The notes beneath the pieces are model-generated. The model was not told the DNA's origin. It was given only the letters and a program-made list of their open reading frames with translations, and searched no databases. From positions 2,232,001 through 2,296,000 of the forward strand of contig NZ_BKZW01000001.1 in assembly GCF_008974265.1 (NCBI RefSeq): 64,000 nt of DNA, given 5' to 3'. Each line of letters opens with the position of its first letter. The first letter of the stretch is position 1. The DNA comes from Dictyobacter vulcani (GTDB lineage: Bacteria; Chloroflexota; Ktedonobacteria; Ktedonobacterales; Ktedonobacteraceae). The translations under genes were made by a program, and so were the position numbers. Positions 1 to 8,615 of this stretch are shown one piece after another.

Positions 1-254
1 AGATCTTTAGCGATCGTCACAGTACTGATGAGGACGATAGTTCCATTACACTGAAACTTGATGGTATCGCCAGCCGCAGCGCTGGCAATGGCGGTCTGCA
101 GATGTGCCTGGTCGCACGTGGTCACCGGAATAAAGGCGTGCCGGCGGGCATAGCTGATACTGGTTCCATTCAAGACCCACAACAGATTTATCAGCACTAC
201 AAGCATGAGGTGCAGATATCTTACATTACGTTTCTGCCAAAAATTTTTGCTCAT
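1..254 (-). CDS. Secreted parallel beta-helix type protein, N-terminal part (runs off the window)
   Basis: The minus strand is open from an ATG at 254 to base 1 (84 codons, no stop), so only the amino end is visible. It starts MSKNFWQKRNVRYLHLMLVV. That is a basic stretch followed by a hydrophobic segment (about residues 15-30), with a likely signal-peptidase site after ISYA. The mature part contains CDQAHLQTAIASAAAGDTI and then FQCNGTI, a pattern typical of the start of pectin-lyase-fold, calcium-free 'choice-of-anchor' outer proteins. The two cysteines would be close in space. A GGGAGAGGAAGAG ribosome site precedes the ATG by nine bases. The role is probably extracellular; the substrate is unknown. 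Confidence 0.6.
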   Translation of the reverse strand, partial: MSKNFWQKRNVRYLHLMLVVLINLLWVLNGTSISYARRHAFIPVTTCDQAHLQTAIASAAAGDTIKFQCNGTIVLISTVTIAKD

Positions 255-615
255 GTCAGTTCTCTTCCTCTCCCACATATCAATAAAAAGCTCTTTGCCT
301 CCTCCAGGCAATGCCACTGGTTCCTTTCCTCTGCCATCTCTGATGCAAGCCTCCTGGTACGCTGAACGGGTGTCTGCGTAATATGGGATCAGGCGGTGCG
401 GCGCATAGGGTCCGTTTGTTGTCGTTCGCGCTGACACATCAACCATACTACAAATCTCAACAGCAACGATATAAATAGTTGGAGGTCTCATTTCTGGTCC
501 TGTTCATTCAGGCAATGCTGCCCCTTTTCAATATAGTGCTGTGATTAAATGATCGCTTTCAATCGGACATTTTCTGTTTTATTGTATAGAGACATTGGTG
601 CGCACACCCCCAGCT
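255..615. other. Intergenic stretch without a supported gene
   Basis: The stretch lies between the secreted-protein start and a kinase relic. I see no convincing coding frame, RNA gene or strong hairpin. It should hold the minus-strand promoter of the secreted protein, but no clear -35/-10 pair stood out. Confidence 0.4.
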
Positions 616-774
616 CGATCATCCTCAACCCGAAGGTGGGGATTGGGACTTGCCATTAGTAAAGAGATCGTTGAACGACATGAGGGACAAATGTGGGTGG
701 AATCGGTGGAGGGAAAAGGCACAATTTTTTTTGTCAGCCTTCCCGCTCAATGTGAGCCGGAAAAAAGTCCGTAG
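616..774 (+). pseudogene. Relic of a sensor histidine kinase C-terminus
   Basis: The frame reads [20 protein letters not shown] then [16 protein letters not shown] before a TAG at 772. This is the G2 box and final beta-strand of an HATPase_c domain. The H box, N box and G1 box that should precede it are absent. The frame upstream (RSSSTRR) looks like a slightly damaged SSTRR-type linker to the G2 box. There is no start codon or ribosome site. I read it as a decayed 3' fragment of a two-component kinase, not an expressed gene. Confidence 0.65.
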
Positions 775-836
775 GGATACGGGATACGTAAGTAGAAGTA
801 GAAACATAGGACATCTAACACGAGAGCAATGAAAGG

Positions 837-1163
837 ATGCATTATCAAATGCAAGAGCGCGAATTGAAACCGTGCCCGGAATGCGGAGGTCAACGCGTAC
901 CCGCCTCTGTTCTGGGCAATGCCGCAGTAGGAGTAATGCCCGGCAATCCTCCTACGATAAGAGATGTGTTGATTAACAATCCTCCGGCAGGCACCTCAAA
1001 ATAGCGAATAAAATTTATGGCTCGTACAACCCGTAAGGACCCCCGTTTCGATCAACCTATGATCCCGAATACGCATCGCTCTAAACTCCGAGCTATAGTC
1101 TGCGTTGATTGTGGTTATACAACGCTTCATGCAACGAACCCGGACAATCTCTTGAAAGGTTAA
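837..1163 (+). pseudogene. Double-CxxC zinc-ribbon protein interrupted by an in-frame TAG
   Basis: One reading frame covers 837-1163 but contains a TAG at 1002-1004. The first part (55 codons) carries KPCPECGGQRVPA. After the stop the same frame continues RIKFMARTTRKDP and ends VCVDCGYTTLHATNPDNLL. The two CxxC knuckles together would make one zinc ribbon, as in small zinc-ribbon proteins of Chloroflexota. Each half alone has only one knuckle. An ATG at 1017, 12 bases after the stop, could restart the second half (48 aa). Possible explanations are a recent nonsense mutation, restart as two peptides, or readthrough. I prefer a young pseudogene. Confidence 0.55.
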
Positions 1164-1295
1164 GCGTGCCTGCACTTATCTCAAAACAATAAGTCTGCTC
1201 ACAAGCTGTTCAGAAAAACAATCCAGAGCAAGTGATCCAAAAATGCGCTGGGGGCGTAGTACCCAATAGAAAAATGAAAGGAGCCATTAAATACA

Positions 1296-1691
1296 ATGGT
1301 AAACATTCAGAAAAATGCTGCATTAGCTATTGGTATTGTTTTTCTCTTAATTGGTATCCTCGGCTTTATTCCAGCTTTAACGCCTGGTGGGGCATTATTG
1401 GGCATCTTTATGGTCCATGGACTCCATAACATCGTTCACCTTCTATTCGGTGTGCTGGGTATTGCCGCAGCCTTGCTCGGAGCAGGTCGCCTCTACAATA
1501 GAGCTGTAGGTATTATCTACCTGCTGCTAGCCGTCCTCGGCTTCATTCCAGCACTTGTCCCAAATGGTATGCTGCTCGGTCTGGTGATGATCAACCTTGC
1601 CGACAACATTCTTCACCTGGTAATCGGTGCGGCACTGGCATACGTCGGATTTGCCCTGCAATCCCGCCGTGCAGCAGTTCAAAACGCCTGA
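1296..1691 (+). CDS. DUF4383 four-helix membrane protein
   Basis: The 131-residue protein is almost wholly hydrophobic, with four predicted membrane helices arranged as two similar halves. GFIPALTPGGALLG in the first half is matched by GFIPALVPNGMLLG in the second, and each is followed by an H-rich helix (HNIVHLLFG, DNILHLVIG). This internal duplication and the HxxxHL pattern are characteristic of the DUF4383 family, which has no known biochemical function. A good site, GAAAGGAG, lies 13 bases upstream of the ATG. A strong hairpin terminator follows at 1744, so it is a single-gene unit in an otherwise decayed area. Confidence 0.85.
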   Translation: MVNIQKNAALAIGIVFLLIGILGFIPALTPGGALLGIFMVHGLHNIVHLLFGVLGIAAALLGAGRLYNRAVGIIYLLLAVLGFIPALVPNGMLLGLVMINLADNILHLVIGAALAYVGFALQSRRAAVQNA

Positions 1692-1743
1692 AAAGCATAT
1701 TGCTGATCACGCATCCGCAGCAACTACAAAATGGAAGCATCAG

Positions 1744-1781
1744 GAGAAACATCTCTGCTCAAGAGATGTTTCTCTTTTTTT
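1744..1781 (+). terminator. Rho-independent terminator of the DUF4383 gene
   Basis: A perfect 13-bp stem (GAGAAACATCTCT with AGAGATGTTTCTC) has a five-base loop and is followed by seven T residues. Confidence 0.85.
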
Positions 1782-1894
1782 CTGATTAATAAAAACACAG
1801 AGGTCAAGCAATACAAAGCAAGTAGCATACATCTATTTACACAAATACGCCTGTTATTTGTTATACTAAAAGCAATAAAAGGAGATAAATATAT

Positions 1895-2445
1895 ATGCCA
1901 TATCTGGAGACACTAGAGTTAGTGAAACCTTCCCCCGAATATGGACCTCAATATCTTGCTATGGTTGATGAGCATATAGAAACGGGTGAAGAGTATGGGT
2001 ACAACAATATTGCGCTGGCACGAGAAAACTTTGCCGCATTTGTGCAGGAATTGGAAAGAAGAGGCCCGAGGCACTGGCTCCCGCAGGGATTCCAGCCCAG
2101 CAGACCTACTTCTTAGTTAAAGATAAACAGATGGTCATTGGAGAAATTCGCTTCCGGCCAGCAATAACAACGCCTTACGAGAAATATTCCGGCATATCGC
2201 TTATAATATTCGTCCAACACAGCGTGGCAAGGCCATGCCACCTACCAGCTTGCACAGGTCTTACAAGAAGCCAGGAAGTTGAGTCTTCCATTTGTCACAT
2301 TGACCGTCGAGAACGAAAATCCTGCGTCAGTCCGTGTGATTCAAAACAATGGTGGCAAACTGCTACGGCTAATTGAGGATCCTCTCGGTATACGGGTAAA
2401 AGAACAGGACGGTAAATGGGTCGTAGAAGATTTCACGCAAACAGG
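1895..2445 (+). pseudogene. GNAT-family N-acetyltransferase, multiply frameshifted
   Basis: Translation starts well (AAAGGAG upstream of ATG 1895) with MPYLETLELVKPSPEY, the usual start of a GNAT enzyme of the 'predicted acetyltransferase' type. The frame then breaks near 2070. The homologous reading continues in another frame as IPAQQTYFLVKDKQMVIGEI, then YNIRPTQRGK (the acetyl-CoA R/QxxGxG loop region), then HATYQLAQVLQEARKLSLPF and ENENPASVRVIQNNGGKL. At least three frame changes are needed, so no full enzyme can be made. The shape matches an intact GNAT of about 180 residues. Confidence 0.75.
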
Positions 2446-2601
2446 TGTCAGAGCTAGCCCTCTATGTAATCGGAACTCACCCCTTCCTTCTCGTAATCAT
2501 TCATTCAGGTGATCCCTGCCATCTCGTTGATAGATGGCAAGCACCGTTAAAAGACAGATCCAGAAAGAGTGTGGGAATATTATTGTGGAGCGGGCATAAA
2601 A

Positions 2602-2628
2602 AAAGAGCCGCAAAATATGTGGCTCTTT
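2602..2628. terminator. Hairpin terminator after the GNAT pseudogene
   Basis: An eight-base-pair stem, AAAGAGCC/GGCTCTTT, has an 11-base loop. A runs on its left side would make it work on the minus strand as well. Confidence 0.6.
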
Positions 2629-2830
2629 GTAGTGACATAATAAAATTATAACATATTCTCTCGCAGATTTTCAAGGCAATTTGCCAGCAATTTTTCCACT
2701 TTTTGATTTGCATCAACCATTAGATGCACTCCGTATACTCATGGTGATAGGATTTTTACTGTCAGGGATGGCAGAAGTATTAGTAAGCGGTGTATGCAGT
2801 TGCATACAACGTAGAGAGAAGGTTCCTGAC

Positions 2831-3043
2831 ATGAATATCAGTAATGGACAAGTAGACCAGCTTCTCAATTCACTTCCCTATCAATTGACAAAGACAAAAC
2901 TGGTAGAGATAGCTCGTCAGCGTGGTGTGAACGACCAGGTCATTAGCATGATGGATAAATTACCAGATAAAAAATTCAATTCAGCTGATGAAGTTAAAAG
3001 CGCCGTCAGCGGAATTGGTAATCTGGGAGGATTCAAACTTTAA
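2831..3043 (+). CDS. DUF2795 small protein
   Basis: The 70-residue protein begins MNISNGQVDQLLNSLPYQLT. It matches the DUF2795 pattern: a short helix, the phrase YQLTKTKLVEIARQRG, then NDQVISMMDKLPDKKF and a 'SADEVKSAV' tail. The family has no proven function and is common in high-GC Gram-positives and Chloroflexota. A longer frame opens at 2681, but its extra 50 residues have no such similarity. GAGAGAAGG lies just upstream of the ATG at 2831, so I use that start. The gene stands alone. Confidence 0.75.
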   Translation: MNISNGQVDQLLNSLPYQLTKTKLVEIARQRGVNDQVISMMDKLPDKKFNSADEVKSAVSGIGNLGGFKL

Positions 3044-3369
3044 CTTTTCTACTGCCATAGCGAATAGCAAAGAGAAAAAAGTTAAAGTTAAAGTTCAGGG
3101 CGCGAGATCGATAGAGATGAGTGTAGCCTGGCAACACTCAACATCTTCCACCTCAAGGCTACTAACCTTCCGTTAAAAGGAGAGCGAAAACCCCTTTCGC
3201 TCCTCCTTTTTTTCTGGCACGCTTTAACTCCCCTCAGCCTGCCAGAGTTCAGATCTGGCAAGAAGCAGACGCGCAAGTTCACGGGCCGCAGATGAAGTAT
3301 GTTGTTCCTGGCTAAGCCAGGCTGAGCATCTTCAACTGGGACTAAGAATAAAAGGCAACAGAACAGCAG
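3044..3369. other. Intergenic stretch after DUF2795
   Basis: Apart from the terminator at about 3176 I see no gene here. A short stretch near 3080 repeats the motif GTTAAA three times. Confidence 0.4.
3176..3217 (+). terminator. Terminator downstream of DUF2795
   Basis: The inverted repeat AGCGAAA/TTTCGCT is extended by GGAG/CTCC and followed by seven T residues. Confidence 0.7.
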
Positions 3370-3890
3370 GTAAACGCAACAGGTGGAAGGGCATCATGCC
3401 AGGTCGTAATTCCTCCAGGGAGAATACTGGAGGGGCAACCACATAACTACCTCGCCATAGGTAACAATCCCCTGCCCCAATTTATCAGTGGTCGTACACA
3501 GGGTTAAAGTCCGGGTACAGGTAAAGTAAAGTTGCCAGCGACCATGCTCCGTTCTTACCATCGCAGTTCAGGGACACGACATAGAGGCTTGTCGCGAATA
3601 ATGTTCAAGGGAGCCACCACGCAGAGGATCAATCTCAATGACCAGCAACCCATCTCGGTCGCGATACCAATATTAACGTGTTCATCCTCCTCATACCAAC
3701 GCCGCACAATTGTGAAATCACTAGTTGCCAGTCGAACATCTTCCTGATGCTGAATATGTTGTCCTGGGCGAATACAACGTACATGGCCACACAGACAAGA
3801 ACCAGAAGCCGTCACGCCATAAAGAGGAGGACACGCCAAACCACTACTATGCATGTAGTTCCATGCAGCGTCCTGTAAGCGACATACCGG
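3370..3890 (-). pseudogene. Relic of a bifunctional DNA primase/polymerase (Prim-Pol) domain
   Basis: On the minus strand, one frame reads AAWNYMHSSGLACPPLYG, then SGSCLCGHVRCIRPGQH, then LATSDFTIVRRWYEEDEHVN followed by IGIAT. After a frame change it reads DRDGLLVIEIDPLRGGSLEH. Further on, another frame reads RGSYVVAPPVFSLEELRPG. This order reproduces the archaeal/phage-type Prim-Pol domain: W-x-cysteine-rich segment, NIGIA(T)G, the catalytic DxD (here EID), and the final GxYVVAPP strand. In the living family it primes replication of plasmids and phages. Several frameshifts show it is dead. It is probably a trace of a lost plasmid or integrated element. Confidence 0.65.
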
Positions 3891-4129
3891 TGGATAAATG
3901 TATGTGTTGTGGGTGTGTGAGACGCACAGTCTGTCGCATTTATTCTCTCCTTTTTCAAAACCTTGAGAGAAGACACTCCGAATTCCACCCGTACAAGTAA
4001 GCCGTATAGGAAAAGAGCCCATACTTGCATTTAGTATAGATCAGCGCACCAAATTTGCTCGCAATTTTTCACCCTTCGGCGCTCTCCGCTTAACGCCTCA
4101 AAGGTGCCTGGAGCTCGAATACAGCAATC

Positions 4130-4984
4130 TCAGGGCGGCAATTCAGACGTAACTGCGGCGCCACCATCCCGAGTCCTCGATTGGTATAATGTTGCAAATT
4201 TCCAATCTGATACATTATACATACCAGCGGGATATTTATGGGCGAGAGGAGGAAGTTGCAAGGAACCATAAAAAGGCAGGCGTACCTGTCCACCATGCGA
4301 GTGGCCAGACAATTGCAGATCAATACGTCGATGGTGAGCCGTCACATCAGCAAAGTCAGGTTCATGGACCATCAATAGAGCCGCCCCCTGTGCGGGCATC
4401 GCATTCAGCAAACGCACAAAGCGCCCTTCATGGGTCCAGGCAGTCATACCCAGACCATCATCGGACCATAGATCATCCATACCCACCACCTGTAAAACAG
4501 CGTTTCCACCTCCACGATCAATCGTATGCCAGGCATCATTGAGTTCATGAATATTATTGAACGCCAGGATCATACGAATCTGTTCTGGATTCGCCCAATG
4601 GTCATGATTGCCCAGCACACCAAACACACCATCCCGAGCCCGCAAATGCCGCAATTCAGCCAGAGTCGTCGCCGAGCTAGTGAGGAAACGCGTCACAAAA
4701 TCGCCCGTAATCAAGATCAGATCCGCATCCTGCTCATTCACCACCTGTACCACCTCAGCCAGGCGCGCGGCCGTCATAAAGGTCTCATCGGTATGTAAGT
4801 CAGTGATATGAGCAATGCGATACCCATTAAAAACCGGATGGAGATGAGGAAGTACGAGACGTTGATAATGAATATCCAGCCAGGCCGGCTCAATGGAACG
4901 AGCATAAAGCATCGTTCCTCCACCAACCACCATAGTACCAGTCGCAGTCGCCAGTGTATTGCGCAAAAATGTCCGACGCCTCAT
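4130..4984 (-). CDS. Tat-exported metallophosphoesterase (YkuE/YaeI-like) with a frameshifted C-terminus
   Basis: The start MRRRTFLRNTLATATG is a twin-arginine signal. The body has the calcineurin-like metal motifs in order: ITDLHTD, TGDFV, LGNHDHW, then MVHEPDF and SGHSHGGQ. The family hydrolyses phosphodiesters or pyrophosphates at the outer membrane face or wall. Near 4213-4220 the near-duplicate ATGTATA-ATGTATC adds seven bases. The present frame therefore ends YQSRTRDGGAAVTSELPP at 4130. The family-like ending IGNLQHYTNRGLGMVAPQLR through VFELQAP is in the shifted frame and ends at 4090. All metal ligands lie before the break. GAGGATTGG precedes the ATG. Confidence 0.85.
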   Translation of the reverse strand: MRRRTFLRNTLATATGTMVVGGGTMLYARSIEPAWLDIHYQRLVLPHLHPVFNGYRIAHITDLHTDETFMTAARLAEVVQVVNEQDADLILITGDFVTRFLTSSATTLAELRHLRARDGVFGVLGNHDHWANPEQIRMILAFNNIHELNDAWHTIDRGGGNAVLQVVGMDDLWSDDGLGMTAWTHEGRFVRLLNAMPAQGAALLMVHEPDFADVTAHHRRIDLQLSGHSHGGQVRLPFYGSLQLPPLAHKYPAGMYNVSDWKFATLYQSRTRDGGAAVTSELPP

Positions 4985-5337
4985 CCAATCCTCACCCTTC
5001 CTATCTATACATCCACCACCCAGATTGGTAATGAAAAAGTTGCACAGTGCATTAGTTGAAATATATTGCTATTGAAAAGCAATCGTGAATAGCATGCCAT
5101 AAAAGGAATCTTATATATACATACGTAGTAGGATCAATTTTAGAACGGACACGAGAGGAGTAGAACAAAGGGGATCATTGGCAAAAGAAGAGACAAATAT
5201 GTCCTTTTGTTTATGCTTAAAAGATTGGGTAATCAAGATATTTCTGGCCAACAAGACACAAAGATAGCCCTGCTATGGATAGACAGATGCATGAAACAGC
5301 CTGGAAGCTTGCTTCTGAGTGCACATAAAGATCAGGA
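4985..5337. other. Intergenic stretch between phosphoesterase and thioredoxin-like gene
   Basis: The stretch is AT-rich, with no supported gene and no clear hairpin. It must contain the minus-strand promoter of the phosphoesterase. Confidence 0.4.
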
Positions 5338-5844
5338 TTACGAAAGAGCTTCCTGTACACCATCCATAGCCAGAATTTCATCAACCTGCTTGATCAAGCT
5401 CTGCGCGTTGGTAAAGCCATAGTTCACAGCATAGGTCTTGCCATGTGTATCCAGCATAACTGTGGTTGGAACCGTCAATACATGATAGCGCTCAGCCAGC
5501 TCAGGCGAAGCGGGCATATCGATGTTCACCACAGAGACGACATTCCCCTTGGCCTCAACCACACGCCGCAAGACAGGAGCCTGCAACACCCGGCATTGCC
5601 GATCTTCTTCGCTACCAAAAGCCAGAATGCGCACCCTGGCAGTTGTTGTGGGTATGCTTGCCTGCTCTACATCTTCATCTGCAGATATGTCAATACCGGG
5701 GAGAGGATGAAGATCCTCAACATGGGCCGGAACATGTGCATGTCTGCGATACTCAGCAAAGAAAGAGCGAGCCGCCAGAACAAAGATAGCCAGAAAGACA
5801 ACAATCAACACGACAGCAGCCAGTTGTAAAACCAGATCAGACAT
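5338..5844 (-). CDS. Membrane-anchored thioredoxin-fold protein lacking the first active-site cysteine
   Basis: The protein has about 168 residues. An N-terminal membrane helix (LVLQLAAVVLIVVFLAIFVL) is followed by a linker and a thioredoxin-like domain. The domain keeps the beta-strand VRILAFGS, the position of the active site (EEDRQCRVLQAP), the partner strand VVSVVNIDMPASPELAERYH, and the cis-proline loop LTVPTTVML. The usual CxxC is DxxC here, so a dithiol exchange is unlikely. Single-cysteine chemistry or a structural role is more plausible. The frame opens at a GTG (5853), but GGGGAG is well spaced only for the ATG at 5844. It stands alone on the minus strand. Confidence 0.75.
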   Translation of the reverse strand: MSDLVLQLAAVVLIVVFLAIFVLAARSFFAEYRRHAHVPAHVEDLHPLPGIDISADEDVEQASIPTTTARVRILAFGSEEDRQCRVLQAPVLRRVVEAKGNVVSVVNIDMPASPELAERYHVLTVPTTVMLDTHGKTYAVNYGFTNAQSLIKQVDEILAMDGVQEALS

Positions 5845-6085
5845 AACAATCACACTCCCCGCCGAAAGAATCCGCCATCATAGCGAATGCAAAACAACCA
5901 TCCCTGGAGCCATTGGCCCTCATTGAAACCAGCCTATCTGCTTATCTATAGTCCTAAAAAGCACGAGACGCGAGACAAGGAACAAGCAAGACAATCAAGA
6001 GCAACCACACTTTAACACGGAGAACATAGGATTGTACAGGTTTATTCCTTCTAATAACATAACGTATACCATTACAAGTAGCAAC

Positions 6086-7414
6086 TTATACAGGCGGAAG
6101 TAAACTTGCTCGTTTTTCACGTAAGAACTGAGCAATCTGCTCTACATCATCCTTACGCAGTGCAGAAGACTTGAGGTCGCTCAAGACGGTACTCCACTGC
6201 TCTTTAGCGGGCAAATAGCGGCTATCGAGGCCCACCAGTTCCTCAAAGATACGTCGCTCTAACTCATGCCACATTGAGCGATCACGTCCATCGATATCGC
6301 CATCATCAGGCACATAATCCTGATCATTGGTTGTATTATCAACGCGTACATGGATTGGCTCAAAGGCCCGGCGTACCATGTCCTCCATACGTTGTAGATC
6401 TAAAGAACCAGCATCAAAAGCCAGCGTACCGGTCAGATGGATCTGCACAACTGGTTGAACGCCCAGATAAGCAGGACCCTCACGGTGACAATAATCCTCA
6501 AGACGTTTATACAATGCCTCTGGTTCTACCAGACCATCCACTCGTAAATCATAACGTACGAAGGGGCGTCGTCGACTCACTAAACGGACCGCATGATGGA
6601 AACGTTCTTTACGCTCAGGATCAATAATGCGCTCAGGCGCATCGGTATCGATCTCGACGTAATAATACCCACGATCCTCCCACTGTGATTCTTCCGCGCC
6701 ACAGGTTTCAGTTGAACCAGGATTATACATCCAGCCATCAAACTCATAAGGCTTATGCACATGGCCCAGAGCCAGATAATTAATCTGATCCGCAAGTCCC
6801 TGAAACTGAGCCATAGTAGGCAAACCATGGACTCGCGGCACAATGCCATCCACCCCGGTATGCATCATCAATAAGCGATAAGCAATACCCTGATCCTGCT
6901 CCTCGCTCCTGGCCTCCTGCAGTGCTTCAGTCATGCCCTCCAGAGAGCGAGAAGTGGCTGCCCCTTGCCATGGCAAACCATAGACGCGCAACTGCCCATC
7001 TAACAGGTCAATATAGCTACCCAGCATCGTATCTTTATCCCAGGCAGTCAGTTGAGGTGAACCATTCTGCATCACCGGAGCCAGCAATTTAATATAGCCC
7101 TGATAACACAAAAACTGCAGCCAGGAAATACCATCCCGATAATAGCTCCGATCATGATTACCCTCAATCGCAATCACCGGAATATTGCGATCATGCAGCT
7201 TCTTCAATCCTTCAATGGCATGAATAAGCGTCAAAGCATCAATAGCCCGCTTATTAAAGAGATCCCCGGCAATCACCAGGAAATCCACCTGACGCTCAAT
7301 AGCCGCATCAATCACATCCCAAAAAGCCCGGCTAAAATCATTGAAACGCTCACGTACACCATACTGTTCATAACCCAGATGGGTATCAGCAACATGAATA
7401 AAAGAAGCTCGCAT
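6086..7414 (-). CDS. Mre11/SbcD-type DNA repair nuclease
   Basis: From the chosen ATG (AGGAATAGAT upstream) the protein begins MRASFIHVADTHLGYEQYG. The ligand motifs of the Mre11 phosphodiesterase core follow in order: VADTHLG, AGDLFNKR, IEGNHDR, MMHTGVDG and ALGHVHKP. The C-terminal 180 residues resemble the capping domain. Such enzymes trim DNA ends and hairpins, usually together with an SbcC/Rad50 ATPase. No SbcC is next to it in this window. The frame is open 26 codons further upstream, but those residues do not look like protein of this family. An exonuclease for palindromic DNA is of interest given the many long palindromes here, though that link is only a thought. Confidence 0.85.
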   Translation of the reverse strand: MRASFIHVADTHLGYEQYGVRERFNDFSRAFWDVIDAAIERQVDFLVIAGDLFNKRAIDALTLIHAIEGLKKLHDRNIPVIAIEGNHDRSYYRDGISWLQFLCYQGYIKLLAPVMQNGSPQLTAWDKDTMLGSYIDLLDGQLRVYGLPWQGAATSRSLEGMTEALQEARSEEQDQGIAYRLLMMHTGVDGIVPRVHGLPTMAQFQGLADQINYLALGHVHKPYEFDGWMYNPGSTETCGAEESQWEDRGYYYVEIDTDAPERIIDPERKERFHHAVRLVSRRRPFVRYDLRVDGLVEPEALYKRLEDYCHREGPAYLGVQPVVQIHLTGTLAFDAGSLDLQRMEDMVRRAFEPIHVRVDNTTNDQDYVPDDGDIDGRDRSMWHELERRIFEELVGLDSRYLPAKEQWSTVLSDLKSSALRKDDVEQIAQFLREKRASLLPPV

Positions 7415-7532
7415 ATCTATTCCTGATTTCTGAAAATTGATTGACGGCATTATTAAAGCGGATGGTATCATGATGGACCCAATCGACCGCAAGGTCTTTT
7501 ATTTTTTAATCAGGTACAAAATATCTCTTGTA

Positions 7533-7627
7533 TTCCCGCCTGCGGCGGGAGAGGGAGGAGGGGATTGGTGGGGGACACCCCCACACCCCCGGCAGGAGGG
7601 GCTAGACGCCCCTCCTGCACCACCCCT
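7533..7627. repeat. GC-rich dispersed repeat, copy 1
   Basis: The stretch is made of nested G/C hairpins: CCCGCCTGCGGCGGG, GGGGGACACCCCC, and a GCAGGAGGGGC/GCCCCTCCTGC pair. The same order of CGGGCGGGA, a purine-rich GGGGAGG tract and GGGGxCAxxCCCC recurs at 14068 and 16971. It lies between the Mre11 gene and a membrane-protein gene and does not code. Confidence 0.6.
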
Positions 7628-7669
7628 CTTTATACCAGCTTTATTTGTGAAAGACCATAGGGTCGGAAC

Positions 7670-8065
7670 CTACGCGGGACCGGTCATCCAGGCGCGTACG
7701 GCGACGATGGCGATGATAAGGGCGGCCACGCTATAGATTAAGAGGTCGCGGCGCTTGTCTTTGCCATTGGTAGTGAAGCTCAGCCAGACCAGGGGAATGC
7801 CAAGCGCAACAATACCACCATAGACATAGTGCAAATAATAGAGTTTTACACCCCCACCTGGTTTCAGTCCCACCGCGACCATGATCAGTCCAAACAGGCC
7901 CTGTAGCACGCCAAAGCCAAATGCTACCAGCAGCGCAATACGCCAGGACTTCAGATTATCGCTCTTCTGAAAATAAAGGATAAGACCCCAGATGCCCGCA
8001 ACAAGGGAAGATAAAAGGACCAGATAGAGATTATAACTATGCAACAGATGAATAAAGTCGACCAC
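7670..8065 (-). CDS. Four-helix membrane protein of unknown function
   Basis: The 131-residue protein starts at a GTG with AGGGGC upstream. Four membrane helices are evident at about residues 12-31, 42-65, 76-95 and 107-125. A short charged cytoplasmic loop (TTNGKDKRRD) lies before the last helix. An HxxxxG pattern in helix 3 (YLHYVYGGIVALG) could bind heme or metal, but this is weak. I do not recognise the family. It stands alone. Confidence 0.7.
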   Translation of the reverse strand: MVDFIHLLHSYNLYLVLLSSLVAGIWGLILYFQKSDNLKSWRIALLVAFGFGVLQGLFGLIMVAVGLKPGGGVKLYYLHYVYGGIVALGIPLVWLSFTTNGKDKRRDLLIYSVAALIIAIVAVRAWMTGPA

Positions 8066-8202
8066 AATACTGCCCCTTCAGGTTGTCGGATAAGAACAAT
8101 CGTCTTATCGAACTATTCTTTTTTTTGATTGGGAAAATTGAAATTCCCTGGCCTTACTATAGCGTGTACGTCGCCAGATGACAATGGAATGTGCAGACAT
8201 GT

Positions 8203-8601
8203 TCAGGGCATGTAGGTCTGGATGATGCGCATAATGTCATCTACCACAAATGGTTTGGGCATAGTTTGATCAACCTGCAAAGATTGGGCCTGAGCCAACT
8301 GATCGAGAGCCGACATAATCACAATAGTATGACGCTGTCGACGAACAGGGTCCGCGCTCAGAGCACGGCAAAATTCATAGCCATCCATGACAGGCATCAT
8401 CAGATCCAGAAAAATCAAATAGCCGGTCTGAGGATCGGAACTGGATACGATGTCAAGCGCTTCTTTTCCATTACGAGCTACCTGGATGGGATAACCTTCG
8501 AGATCAAGAATATCGCTCATCATATCGCGGATCACAGCCTCATCATCCACAACCAGAATATTTTGAGGTCGTTGGCGCTGTGTAGAATTATGTGTATGCA
8601 T
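8203..8601 (-). CDS. Stand-alone response regulator receiver (CheY-like)
   Basis: The 132-residue protein has only a receiver domain. It shows the acidic pair in ILVVDDEAVIRD, the phospho-acceptor aspartate in LIFLDLMMPVMDGYEF, the threonine/serine switch in VIMSALD and the lysine in MPKPFVVDD. There is no output domain. It lies 14 bases downstream of the large sensor kinase on the same strand, with its own AAAGGA site, so the two form an operon. The kinase is its likely phosphate donor. Confidence 0.9.
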   Translation of the reverse strand: MHTHNSTQRQRPQNILVVDDEAVIRDMMSDILDLEGYPIQVARNGKEALDIVSSSDPQTGYLIFLDLMMPVMDGYEFCRALSADPVRRQRHTIVIMSALDQLAQAQSLQVDQTMPKPFVVDDIMRIIQTYMP

Positions 8602-8615
8602 TGTTTCCTTTTTAC

